Below the pieces are notes generated by a model. It did not search any database. It had not been told where the DNA came from and saw only the letters and a program-made list of their open reading frames with translations. A stretch of 61,982 nt of DNA, taken from NCBI GenBank assembly GCA_934249215.1, contig CAKQKN010000091.1, positions 1-61,982 of the forward strand, given 5' to 3'. The position numbers were made by a program, and so were the translations under genes. Source of the DNA: an uncultured Clostridia bacterium. Lineage in GTDB: Bacteria; Bacillota; Clostridia; Christensenellales; Borkfalkiaceae. Positions 8,085 to 17,600 of this stretch are shown here, piece by piece (position 1 is the stretch's first letter; each line of letters starts with the position of its first letter).

Positions 8085-9260
8085 TTATCTCCTTTGTTTG
8101 GGATCGAGCGCGTCGCGCAGACCGTCGCCGATAAAGTTGAAGCCGAGAACGGCGATTATGATGCAGATACCGGACGGCACCCACACGTTGGGATTGTATT
8201 TAAGAATGTTCGTATCTCTCGAAATGATCTCGATCATCGTACCCCATGACGCATACGGCACTCTTACGCCGAGGTTGAGGTAAGACAGCGTGGATTCGTA
8301 AAGAATCATGCTACCGAGCGACAGCGTCATCGAAACGAGAATCTGCGGCAATATGTTCGGGATCAGGTGTTTGAATATCTTTCTCGGCGTGGAATAGCCC
8401 ATGGCTTCCGCCGCGACCATATACTCCTGCTCGCGCAGAAACAATATCTGTCCGCGCACGAGTCTTGCCATTCCCGGCCACGAGAACAGCGACAGTATGC
8501 CCATAAGCAGATATATGTAAAGTTCGGTGGGAACCTGGTTCGCGTCGAGAACGGCGCCGATTATGAGCATCAGCGGGAGGGTCGGCAGACACATAAGCAC
8601 GTCGCATATACGCATTATGATATTATCCACGACGCCGCCGTAGTACCCGGCGATGCCGCCCATGATTATTCCGAGCGCGCTCGTCAGGAATACCGCGATG
8701 AAACTTATCGTAAGCGACAATCTTCCGCCGTACATAAGACGGCAGAATACGTCGAGCCCTTTTTCGTCCGTTCCGAGAATATGCTCGGCGTTCATGGGGG
8801 CAAGTCTGTTTATGCCCTTTACCGAAACGAGGTAAGAAACAAACTCGGGTTCGCCCTCGATCGACATGTCGTACCGTTCGTACGAGGTAAGCCCCGCACG
8901 GTCAACCTCTATTTCACCCCATTTCGTATAGACGACGGGCCCGAGCCAGCTGAACAAGAACAGCGAGGCGAGCATGACGATGCCGATTATCGACAGTTTC
9001 GAACGGAAGAATCTGCGGAGCAGCATTCTCGTCGGCGACATAAGTCTGACGTTTTTGTCGAGCGCCTTTTCGGAATCTTCGATATCAACGGGAGCTTCGG
9101 TTATTTCCGCAACGTTTTCGGCGACCTTTTCGGCTGCTTCGTCGATTATTTCCGCAGCTCCGTCGCACTTGCCCGAAGTCAAAGCTTCACCGCCTTCGAC
9201 GGCGACGAGGTTTTCCTCTTTTTTTACCGAAGCGGAATCGTAAAATTTATTATCTTTCAT
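8085..9260 (-). CDS. oppC: Oligopeptide ABC importer permease OppC
   Basis: The product has 391 residues: one membrane-spanning half of the oligopeptide channel. A cytoplasmic N-terminal extension of about 80 residues is strongly acidic (AAEIIDEAAEKVAENVAEIT). The usual OppC start follows (SPTRMLLRRFFRSKLSIIG), then the large extracytoplasmic segment between spans 1 and 2, and the EAA coupling loop (EAMGYSTPRKIFKHLIPN). The C-terminus ends in the common GLRDALDPK. The start at 9260 has GGAGG six bases upstream; the earlier ATG at 9281 lies within oppB and lacks one. The acidic extension parallels those of OppD and OppF. Confidence 0.95.
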   Translation of the reverse strand: MKDNKFYDSASVKKEENLVAVEGGEALTSGKCDGAAEIIDEAAEKVAENVAEITEAPVDIEDSEKALDKNVRLMSPTRMLLRRFFRSKLSIIGIVMLASLFLFSWLGPVVYTKWGEIEVDRAGLTSYERYDMSIEGEPEFVSYLVSVKGINRLAPMNAEHILGTDEKGLDVFCRLMYGGRLSLTISFIAVFLTSALGIIMGGIAGYYGGVVDNIIMRICDVLMCLPTLPLMLIIGAVLDANQVPTELYIYLLMGILSLFSWPGMARLVRGQILFLREQEYMVAAEAMGYSTPRKIFKHLIPNILPQILVSMTLSLGSMILYESTLSYLNLGVRVPYASWGTMIEIISRDTNILKYNPNVWVPSGICIIIAVLGFNFIGDGLRDALDPKQRR

Positions 9261-9273
9261 TTTGTCCTCCGTA

Positions 9274-10260
9274 TCAGGCAAGTTTAACGCGCGGGTCTAC
9301 CACTGCGTACATAAGGTCGGCAAGCAACACGCCGAGAACGGACAGCGCCGCAAGGAACATATTGTAAGTCATAATGACGGGAATATCGACCTGCGTCATC
9401 GCGTTGAGCGCGAATTTACCCATTCCTGGAAGGTCGAATACCTGCTCGGTGATCATCGCGCCCGAGAAAAGCGACGGAATAAGACCGGCAAGGCTCGTTA
9501 CAAGCGGGATCATCGTGTTTCTGAACGCGTGTTTATAGATAACCGTATGCTCTTTAAGACCTTTGGCGCGGGCGGTTCTGATATAGTCGGAATTGAGGAC
9601 TTCGAGCATATTAGTTCTCGTCATTCTCATACGCGAACCGATACTCAGGATGACGACCGTCAGAATCGGCAGGAACATGTGCTGCACGCGGTCGGCAAAT
9701 TCGGCAAGCGCATTGTCGTAAGTAAGCCCCGAACTTATGCCGGAAACGGGGAACCAACCGAGTTTGTTGGCGAATATATCCTTGAGCATTTGTCCAAAGA
9801 AGAAGGACGGCAAGGAAATACCGATAAGCACGAGAACGGTGACGACGTAGTCGCGAATGGAATATTGATGAGTTGCCGCGGTTATTCCGAGAGGAATCGC
9901 GACGAGGAACTCGAAGATCGTGGCTATTCCGGCAACGGTAAACGAAACGCCGAGTTTGTCGGGATCGAAGATCTCGGTCAGAACGTCGCGTCTGTTGATA
10001 AAGCTTTTTCCGAAATCGAGCTTGAAAATGTTGCCGAGCCAGCGGAAATATCCCTCTATGGGCGTTCCGTCAAGTCCGTACGCACGGTATAGGGATTCGA
10101 TCAGTTCTTCCGAAACCGTACCTCCGCCCTGCGTCAGGGTTTGTATCTGATGCTCGATAAAGTCGGTCGGCATAAACCGGAGCAACGTATACAGAATGAA
10201 CGATACTCCGAGCAATATCAGAAGCGATATTCCCAACCTTTTTAATATGTATTTAAACAT
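9274..10260 (-). CDS. oppB: Oligopeptide ABC importer permease OppB
   Basis: The product has 328 residues and is of usual family length without extensions. It begins MFKYILKRLGISLLILLGVSF, typical of OppB, with six predicted spans. The EAA loop is RTARAKGLKEHTVIYKHAFRN, and the end is the family phrase DLMYAVVDPRVK. AGGAG precedes the ATG. It is 94 bases downstream of oppA, and the gap holds two hairpins. With OppC it forms the peptide channel. Confidence 0.95.
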   Translation of the reverse strand: MFKYILKRLGISLLILLGVSFILYTLLRFMPTDFIEHQIQTLTQGGGTVSEELIESLYRAYGLDGTPIEGYFRWLGNIFKLDFGKSFINRRDVLTEIFDPDKLGVSFTVAGIATIFEFLVAIPLGITAATHQYSIRDYVVTVLVLIGISLPSFFFGQMLKDIFANKLGWFPVSGISSGLTYDNALAEFADRVQHMFLPILTVVILSIGSRMRMTRTNMLEVLNSDYIRTARAKGLKEHTVIYKHAFRNTMIPLVTSLAGLIPSLFSGAMITEQVFDLPGMGKFALNAMTQVDIPVIMTYNMFLAALSVLGVLLADLMYAVVDPRVKLA

Positions 10261-10283
10261 TATAACTCCTGAGGCGCCCTGTT

Positions 10284-10339
10284 CCCGCCGACGAAATCAT
10301 CGGCGGGAAAGAGTTCCTCTGCCTTTTCCTCGCGGAAAA
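10284..10339 (-). promoter_or_regulatory. Intercistronic hairpins between oppA and oppB
   Basis: A perfect 8-base-pair stem, CCCGCCGA/TCGGCGGG (10284-10291 with 10300-10307), and a smaller stem TTTTCC/GGAAAA with a TCGC loop (10324-10339) occupy the gap. Neither is followed by a T-run in the minus direction. They look like RNA-stabilising or partial-termination structures that would raise OppA relative to the channel subunits, as is common for binding-protein genes. That role is inferred. Confidence 0.6.
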
Positions 10340-10354
10340 AGCTCCTTTTCGTGA

Positions 10355-12991
10355 TTATTTAAGTTCGAGTTCCCAGATCTTCTCCAGCGGCGAAGAATAC
10401 GGGTTGACTTTCGTGCTGAAACCTTTTACGTTCTTCGAGTTGTAAGCGTAAAGGTTCTGACGCTGATAGACGGGCATTTCGACGGCGAGCTCGAGAACGA
10501 GTTTCATAGCTTCTTTATAAGTTTCCTTTCTCGAAGCCTGATCGTCGGTCGTTCTGCCTTGATCGATAAGCTTGCTAAGATCGTCTACGATACCTTTTTC
10601 GTAAGTGAGTTCGGCGTCGTTGGCGATTTCTCTGTAACCCCATGCTTTCGTCGAGGTTGCGGAAGAATCTTTATGATAGACCTGATACATATCGGGGTCG
10701 ATCGTGGAGCCCCAAGCCGCCGCCCATACTTCGAGCGAACCGGTCGCAAGTTTGGTAAGCGCGGAAGAGTCTGCTCTTACCGTAACCTGCCAGCCGAGGT
10801 CGTTAAGAAGTTCCATCGCGTGGTTGAACACGTTGTAGGTGGGGTGGTCGGTTATCGACGAACCCGCGATCGTGAAGGTTATCTTGTAATCCTGCGTGGT
10901 AACGCCCGCGCTCTCCGCGTTCGCCATATACTGTCTGATGAGGTCTTTTGCGGACGCGTCGTCGACGTATACAGTGTATTCCGCACCGTTATCTCTCAAC
11001 GAGTCGCCTGCGTTATCTTTGGGATGCGCCCAACTGACGAGCGACATCGGCCAATAAATCTGTTTCGCGGTGCCCGCTCTGTAATAATCGATGGAGTCTT
11101 TCGTGTTCATCGCAGCCATAATCGCGCGACGAACCCAAACGTTTTTAACTTTACCGGCGTTGATTCCGATATAGCCGTAACCGAGCTGCCATGCGGAAAG
11201 CATTTCGATGCCTTTATTGGATAGTTTCTGCAATCTGTCGTAGTTGTCGTTGGTGAGCTGCGGCGTGATGTAGTCTACTTCGCCTTTCGCGAGTTTGTCG
11301 ATAGCGTTGGACGAGCTGACGACGACGAGCCTTACTTTTTCGCACTTGACGGGGAACATGAAGTGCTCGTTCGCTCTGTAATATACGTAGTTATCTCTGT
11401 TGAAGTTTTCGGCTTTTACCGAGTCGAAATCCTTGGTGGTATATTTGTCGGTAGCAACGTAAGGACCTGCGCCGAGAGGAACGCTTACGTGTCTTTGCGA
11501 CTGGATAACGTTGGTCTGGAAGTCGGAATCGCCGAACTTAAGACCGAATTTGTTGTTCGCTATGTCGACCGTTTCGGTTACGCCGGTAGATTCGTTATGC
11601 GCATAGTAGTGTTGGGGAGCGACGGTGAAGCCGAAGTTGTAAATGGCTTTGGGGTCGGTTCCCTCGACGGTTATCTGAAGAACGTCGTATTCGTCTTTGT
11701 TTTTGGGCGTTCCGTTCGCGTTATGTTCTTTCGCGATCGTATAGCTGCCCATATCGCCGCCGACCGTTTTTCCTTCACCCGCAGCGACGACGACTTCCGT
11801 ATCGGTTCCGGTGTGTCCGAGCGATCTGATACCGGAAATGTTCGGAACTTCGAGGTTGCCGTCCGTTCCGGTGCCTTTGCTCTTAAGAATGATACTCTTC
11901 GCATCCGCTTCGAACTTCGTAAGAACGGTGTTGTAGGTCGCGAAATAGCCGGTTACTACGTTATGGAAACTGTATTGAATCGTCTTGCCGAGGAAGTACG
12001 CAACGGTGTCGTCCATACCCTTAAGACCGTCCGCACGTTCGGTAAACTTGAAGCCGGTTATGTTCGAAAGATCTTCTTTGTTATCGGCGTCTTTGCCGTA
12101 TTCGGGAACGATGTCGCCTACGTAAATAAGGAATTTTACGACGTCGCTATTGAGAAGGTCTTTATGTTTGTAATACGGCGAATTTTTATTTTCGAGATCG
12201 AACGCGCTCTTCGCCGCTTTATAGTCGTTTTCCAACTCGGTTTTCAAGGTTTTATAAATATAATCGTAGTCCTCGGCGAGCTGTTTGTTATAATCTCTTC
12301 CGTCGTTTGCGAAAGCCGCCTGATACTGCGCGGATACGGGCCAATTCGCGATGAGTTCTTTCATCTTTGCGGGGGTCGCGTTTCCGTTTGCGTCCGTTTC
12401 CTTGTCAAACGTGGTGCGGTAGATGGTTTCGAGTTCTTCCAGTCTTGCTTCAGCCATCTGCGTCGCTCTTTCGAACTGCGTGTTGGCTTCGTCGTTGGTC
12501 GCGCCGGGAATCTGAAGTCTGTAGGCGGCAAGACCTTCGATCTTCGTGGAATACATAGTGGACGAACCTGTGTAAACGGGGTCGAGATATTCGTAAATGT
12601 TGAACATTACGTCGTTCATCGTGAGAGGCTTTCCGTCCGAGAACTTAAGTCCGTTTTTGATGACGAACTTATAAACGGTGTTTTCCCCTACCTTTTCGTA
12701 GGTATAAGCCTTGACGACGGTGGAATAATCGTCGCCCGCGGCGGTAACGGGGTTATCGTCCTTGTCGGTGTCGGTGGAAAGCATTCCGATCTGAGTCATT
12801 CCGACGACGTCATGGTCGGCAGCCGCCGTCGCATAGAACGGGTTGAACAGTCCGCTGAGTTCGTCGGTCATGATAAGGATCGAATCTTTCTTTCCGCTCT
12901 TGCCGGCAAGCGCCACCACGAGTATTACGCTCAAGAGTATAACGCCCGCCAAAGCGGAACAAATAATCGTTATCAGTTTTTTCTTTTTCAT
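10355..12991 (-). CDS. oppA: Oligopeptide-binding protein OppA-like (SBP family 5), enlarged
   Basis: The product has 878 residues, while usual OppA proteins have about 540. The N-terminus (MKKKKLITIICSALAGVILL, then ALAGKSGKK) is a membrane anchor without a lipobox cysteine, so the protein is probably held by an uncleaved span instead of a lipid. Family signatures include 'YKFVIKNGLKFSDGKPLTMNDV' early, 'WVRRAIMAAMNTKDSI' and 'AAAWGSTIDPDMYQVYH' late. A long charged insertion occupies about residues 150-330 and further unusual sequence lies near 330-460. GGAGGAC precedes the ATG. It captures peptides outside the membrane and delivers them to OppBC. It lies 19 bases after the 536-residue lipoprotein gene. 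Confidence 0.93.
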   Translation of the reverse strand: MKKKKLITIICSALAGVILLSVILVVALAGKSGKKDSILIMTDELSGLFNPFYATAAADHDVVGMTQIGMLSTDTDKDDNPVTAAGDDYSTVVKAYTYEKVGENTVYKFVIKNGLKFSDGKPLTMNDVMFNIYEYLDPVYTGSSTMYSTKIEGLAAYRLQIPGATNDEANTQFERATQMAEARLEELETIYRTTFDKETDANGNATPAKMKELIANWPVSAQYQAAFANDGRDYNKQLAEDYDYIYKTLKTELENDYKAAKSAFDLENKNSPYYKHKDLLNSDVVKFLIYVGDIVPEYGKDADNKEDLSNITGFKFTERADGLKGMDDTVAYFLGKTIQYSFHNVVTGYFATYNTVLTKFEADAKSIILKSKGTGTDGNLEVPNISGIRSLGHTGTDTEVVVAAGEGKTVGGDMGSYTIAKEHNANGTPKNKDEYDVLQITVEGTDPKAIYNFGFTVAPQHYYAHNESTGVTETVDIANNKFGLKFGDSDFQTNVIQSQRHVSVPLGAGPYVATDKYTTKDFDSVKAENFNRDNYVYYRANEHFMFPVKCEKVRLVVVSSSNAIDKLAKGEVDYITPQLTNDNYDRLQKLSNKGIEMLSAWQLGYGYIGINAGKVKNVWVRRAIMAAMNTKDSIDYYRAGTAKQIYWPMSLVSWAHPKDNAGDSLRDNGAEYTVYVDDASAKDLIRQYMANAESAGVTTQDYKITFTIAGSSITDHPTYNVFNHAMELLNDLGWQVTVRADSSALTKLATGSLEVWAAAWGSTIDPDMYQVYHKDSSATSTKAWGYREIANDAELTYEKGIVDDLSKLIDQGRTTDDQASRKETYKEAMKLVLELAVEMPVYQRQNLYAYNSKNVKGFSTKVNPYSSPLEKIWELELK

Positions 12992-13010
12992 TCTTTATTG
13001 TCCTCCGTAC

Positions 13011-14621
13011 TTAAAGTTGGAATTCATATTGAGGATTCTTATCGTTGCGCACGTATTTCATAGTGACGTAAATTCTTCCGTCGTTTTTCTCGTTATACGT
13101 GTTTTCATCGAAATAGAATCTGTATCCGTACTCGCCTTCGACGAGCGATTTGTTTCCGTATATGACAAGCTTGACGCCGCCTTCTTGCGTGATGCCGGTC
13201 TTTTGACCGTCCGCCATCCTGAAGAACTGCTGTTCGGAATTGATCGCCATGTTTCCGCTTATTCGCAGAGTCGTGTTCATCATGACTACGTTCGAAACGG
13301 TCGCGTCCTTTTCGACGTTGCCCGCAAACGCACCGTAGCGCCCCTTGCTCGTCGTTACCTTGGAAATATCCACGGTCACGTTTTCAAAGGTCAGATCTGC
13401 GATTTTCGCGGTCGCCTTGACGTTGCCGAACAAGCCGCCGTACTCTTTTGCCGCATTGACGGTCGCCGTCACGTTTTTCAAGACTTTGCCGTTGCCCTTA
13501 ATCTCGCCCGAGAAGTCGCCGGACGAGAAAAGCGCAGGCCATCTGACTTCCGTGCCGCCGTTGCTTGCGGCGGAGAAATCGAGATCGTAAAGAATTTCGT
13601 AAACGCCGTCGAGGTCGAGATTCGCGCTGTCGGCGAGCTGTTTCGCATTCGTGATTCTGTATTTCGCGCCTTTTTCATACTCGACGTAAATCGCCTGATC
13701 GCCGCCGATCGCTTTCGCGTTTGCGTAATCTATCAAACCTTCGTGTCTGATTTCGTCCGTGAGCGCGTTCGTCTTTCCGTCCGCGTCGGCTTGGCTAGAG
13801 TAAGCCGCGACGAAATGAAGCGTGTCGTCCTTTTGCGGAAACTTGAACAACGTATCTTCGCACTTATATTTAGTGGAATAAGCGATATGACCTACGCCCT
13901 CGCCCGTCAGCTCGTCCTTGTCGCTCCAATCGGGGATATAACACACGTCGAGGTCGCCGTTCGGGTTTCCGTCGTCGCCTAAGAGGCTTTTGTTATATTT
14001 ATAATCGAAATTCGTCGTCGCGTAAGGTTCCCATTCGCTATTGTCGTTTTTCGCGTAGTAAGTGAACGTGAAATAAGGAACCCAGCCGGCATAAAGCGTT
14101 TCCTGATGCTTTTTGCCGTCGGCGGGCATTACCATACGATCGGTTTCGAAATTCCATTCGTCCGAATAGGTATAAGCGGGGTCGGCGGGCTTTTCGAACT
14201 CACTGTCGTAATAATATCTCTCCGTCTGGTCGTTCCAGATGAGAGCTACACCCTTATCGTCGAGCGCTTCGCCTTTCTCGTTGGTGACGAGAGTGCGATT
14301 TTTGTACCAGCCGACGTAAAAATAGTTCGTTCTCGTAAGACGATTGTCTTTGATATTGCGAACGGGATCGGTGGGTTCGGTAAGCTTTATGCTCACGTTG
14401 CCCGAAGAGTCCTTTTCGTAATTCGACGGCTTGAACATATCGAGAAAATAACTGTCGTCCACGCCGAGGAATTTGCCCGCGCCGGCTTCGTATCTGACGG
14501 ACAGGAGATAACCCTGTGCCGCCAGTTTATCCAACTCGGTTTCGGTTTTGCATGCGGAAAACCCGATGCAAAACGAAACGAGGCTCACGACGCTTAAAAG
14601 CGAGATAAATAGTTTTTTCAT
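13011..14621 (-). CDS. Lipoprotein of unknown function upstream of oppA
   Basis: The product has 536 residues. The signal peptide ends in a lipobox (GFSAC, Cys24), so it is lipid-anchored outside the membrane. The body is rich in aromatic, Tyr/Asp-containing beta strands. It includes segments that resemble InlB-type repeats (YFYVGWYKNRTLVTNEKG and LYAGWVPYFTF). A later part (about 330-430) contains 'DFSGEIKGNGKVLKNVTATV' and 'YGGLFGNVKATAKIADLTFENV', which is GLUG-like or beta-helix-like. No enzyme motif is visible. It is embedded between the protease and oppA with gaps of 15 and 19 bases. A surface binding or substrate-presenting role for the peptide importer is plausible but unproven. Confidence 0.85.
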   Translation of the reverse strand: MKKLFISLLSVVSLVSFCIGFSACKTETELDKLAAQGYLLSVRYEAGAGKFLGVDDSYFLDMFKPSNYEKDSSGNVSIKLTEPTDPVRNIKDNRLTRTNYFYVGWYKNRTLVTNEKGEALDDKGVALIWNDQTERYYYDSEFEKPADPAYTYSDEWNFETDRMVMPADGKKHQETLYAGWVPYFTFTYYAKNDNSEWEPYATTNFDYKYNKSLLGDDGNPNGDLDVCYIPDWSDKDELTGEGVGHIAYSTKYKCEDTLFKFPQKDDTLHFVAAYSSQADADGKTNALTDEIRHEGLIDYANAKAIGGDQAIYVEYEKGAKYRITNAKQLADSANLDLDGVYEILYDLDFSAASNGGTEVRWPALFSSGDFSGEIKGNGKVLKNVTATVNAAKEYGGLFGNVKATAKIADLTFENVTVDISKVTTSKGRYGAFAGNVEKDATVSNVVMMNTTLRISGNMAINSEQQFFRMADGQKTGITQEGGVKLVIYGNKSLVEGEYGYRFYFDENTYNEKNDGRIYVTMKYVRNDKNPQYEFQL

Positions 14622-14636
14622 ATTAACGTTGGCCTT

Positions 14637-17600
14637 TTAATTATTATTTTCGGAATCGGTCTTTTCGCTTTCCGCTTCGGACGAGTTCTTTTCGGAGTCG
14701 TCCTTGCTTTCGGCGTTTTCCGTTCCCGCGTTCTTCTTTTTGCCGAACATGATGAAGCCCACCACGCCCGCGGCAACGAGAATAAGCACGCACGGGATTC
14801 CTATCCACAAACCGATCGCACCCGAACCGTTGTTGTCGCCGGACTGGTCGGACGAAGAGTCTTTTTGATCGTTCTTTGCCGCCGCGATAAGTCTTTCCGC
14901 ACGGGTAAGGTCAGAATAGTTGGTTACGAGCGCCTGCTGCGAAGCAATACTCAGATCGTTATATGCTTGTCTGCAAGCGACGACGGCAGCTTCGTCGTCG
15001 AGAGTGATCGACGAAGGAAGAGCCTTTATCATCGCGATGACGGCAAGCGTGCTTTCGTACGGAGCCGTTCTGCCCTTGACGGACGAGTTGAAATACTGAC
15101 CGTAAATGAACGAGTCGTAGTTACGTCCGTTTTCGGGGCTGATCATCGAGATGCTCCGATTGACCTTTCCGACGTAGTCGACGAAGTTCGCACCATAATA
15201 ATAATTATTATAGCGCAAGGACATGTTCCACATATAATACTTGACGATATTGAGTCCGCTGCCGATCAGTCCGCCGTAGGGCGAGTTTGCCGTCGTATGG
15301 TAGAAATCGTCGTATTCTTCTTCGAGAACGGGGGCGCTCAGGCTCTTGAATTCGACGAGCGAAAGTCTGTCGCAGCCGAAGAACGCCTTGTCGCCGACGT
15401 TCTTGAGTTCGTACGGCAGCGTTACGCTTATCACTTCCGTGCCGTAGAAGGCGCGAGCGGTGATGCGGACGGTTCCGTCCTTAACCGCGTATGCCATACC
15501 CGATTTCGTCAGCGGGTAGCTCACGAGTTCGTATTTGCCGTTGTCGAGCGTCGCATAGAGTACGCCGTCCTCGACGAATACTTTGTCGCTTATCGCATAG
15601 GTTTCGACAAGTTCGGTCTCGCCGTTTTTATATCCGTCAAGCGGCTGATATTTGCCGAACGACGAGATTTCGCAGTTTACGAACGGGTTGTCGCCGAGAA
15701 CGACGAGTTTGTCGCCGAACGTGACGGAGGTAACGGCACTTTCGCCGAACGCGAAACTTCCGAGTTCGGTAAGTTCGGTGAGTTTGACCGATTCGAGGTT
15801 TGTTCCGTAGAACGCCTTGTCGCCGATTACGCTTAACGCAGAGAGATCTGCGGTTTCAAGCTCGGTGCAGCCGAAGAACGCGTTGTCGCCTACGATTTCG
15901 GTTCCGCCGAAGTTCACCGAGGTGAGCGGCGTGTTCGCAAACGCGGAAGCGTTCACTTGTTTGACTCCGTTAAGGTCGAGCGTTTTCAAGCCGGTGCCGC
16001 AGAACGCGAATTCGTCGATTATTCCGAGCGAATCGGGAAGCGTCACGCTTTCGAGCGCGGTGCAGCCCGCAAACGCGTAAGCCGCAAGGGCGTTCGAGGT
16101 GTACGGCACGACTTTCTTTTCGTCGTCGGGATCGAAGTCTTTCTGCAGTCTTGCGGAAATATCGTCGCCGAGCGTGACCGAGATCAGTTTCGCGTTATAA
16201 GCAAACGCGCCGATGCCGATCTTCTTTGCGCCCGAAACGTTCGCCGAGGCAAACGACGGAGCAAACGACGTATAGAGATAGCCGTTGTTGATTTCCTTGC
16301 CGCCGACCGTCACGTAATCGTAAACCGGGGTAAGCGTGTTGGTTCCGCTTACGTTGACGACCGTGTAAACGATCGCTCTTCTGCCCGAGAACGCATAGTC
16401 GCCTATCGCGATCGCGCTTTCGAGGTTGCTCACCGTGGCGAGCGCAACGTCGTTATAGAACGCGTAGTTGCCGATTTCGGTATTGTTTCCGAGCGTCAGA
16501 TTTTCGAGCTTGACGTTACCCGCGAACGCATAGTCGCCGACGGTCGTGTTTTCGCCGAGCGTAACGCTCGTTATCGACGAATTGCCGATTGCTTTGAACT
16601 TGTAAGCTTTGGCGGTCGGATCGTATTCGTAGAAACTCGAGAAGTAAGTTCCGAGATAGTTGTTCATCTCGCTTTCGGTTGTGTAATCCTCGAAAGCGGG
16701 TGCCGTCGCGTTAAAGAACGCTTTTGCGCCTATCGTCGCGTCGTTGCCGAGTTTGACTTCCTCAACCGAACTGCAGTTGGAGAAAGCGCCCTCGCCTATC
16801 GTAAGGTTATCCATCGAAGAAAGATCGACGGTCTTGAGGTTCGTCTGCGCGAACGCATAATCGCCTATTTCGACGCTTTCCGCGGAATCCGAAAGTTCGG
16901 GCATTTCCGCTATCTTCGTCCGGGCAAACGAGTAAGCCCCGACGTATTCGAGTTTGCCGAGAGTGACGCCCTCGAGATTAGAACAGTAATAGAACGCATA
17001 CTCTTCCACGCTCGTGACGCCGGGCGCGACAACCGTTTTGATCGCGCTCGTTGCCGAGAACGCGCCTCTTCCGATCGTTTTGACCGTTTCGTCAAGCGTG
17101 AGTTTGCCTGCGGTTCCGCCGTATCCGGGAACGACGAGAACGAGTTTCGATCCGTCTTTCGTAAGGATAAGTTTACCGCTTTCGTCGGCGGTGAAGTTTG
17201 CGTTATCGGAGTTCACCGTAACTTGTTCGATGCTTCCGCAGCCGGCGAACGCAAGTTCGTTTATGACCGCGACGTCCTTGCCGAGCGTAATATTCTTCAG
17301 CGAAGAAAGATTTAAGAACGCATAAGCGGGGACGACGTCGGCGTTGATTTCGAGATTGTTAAGCTTCGAGCAACCGCTGAACACACCCGTGCCGAGTTTA
17401 AGTTTATCGCTCTTATAGCTGAATTTCTGAAGCGAAGAACAGCCCGAGAACGCGTAAGCCGCGATCGACTGACATTCGGCGTTGAGATTTACCGTATTGA
17501 GCGAGGTGTTCGCAAACGCGTAAGTTCCGATCGCAACCGTCTTGTTGAACTTGAACTCGTTGAGTTGCGATTTTGGCATAACCTGCGCGACTTCGTCCTC

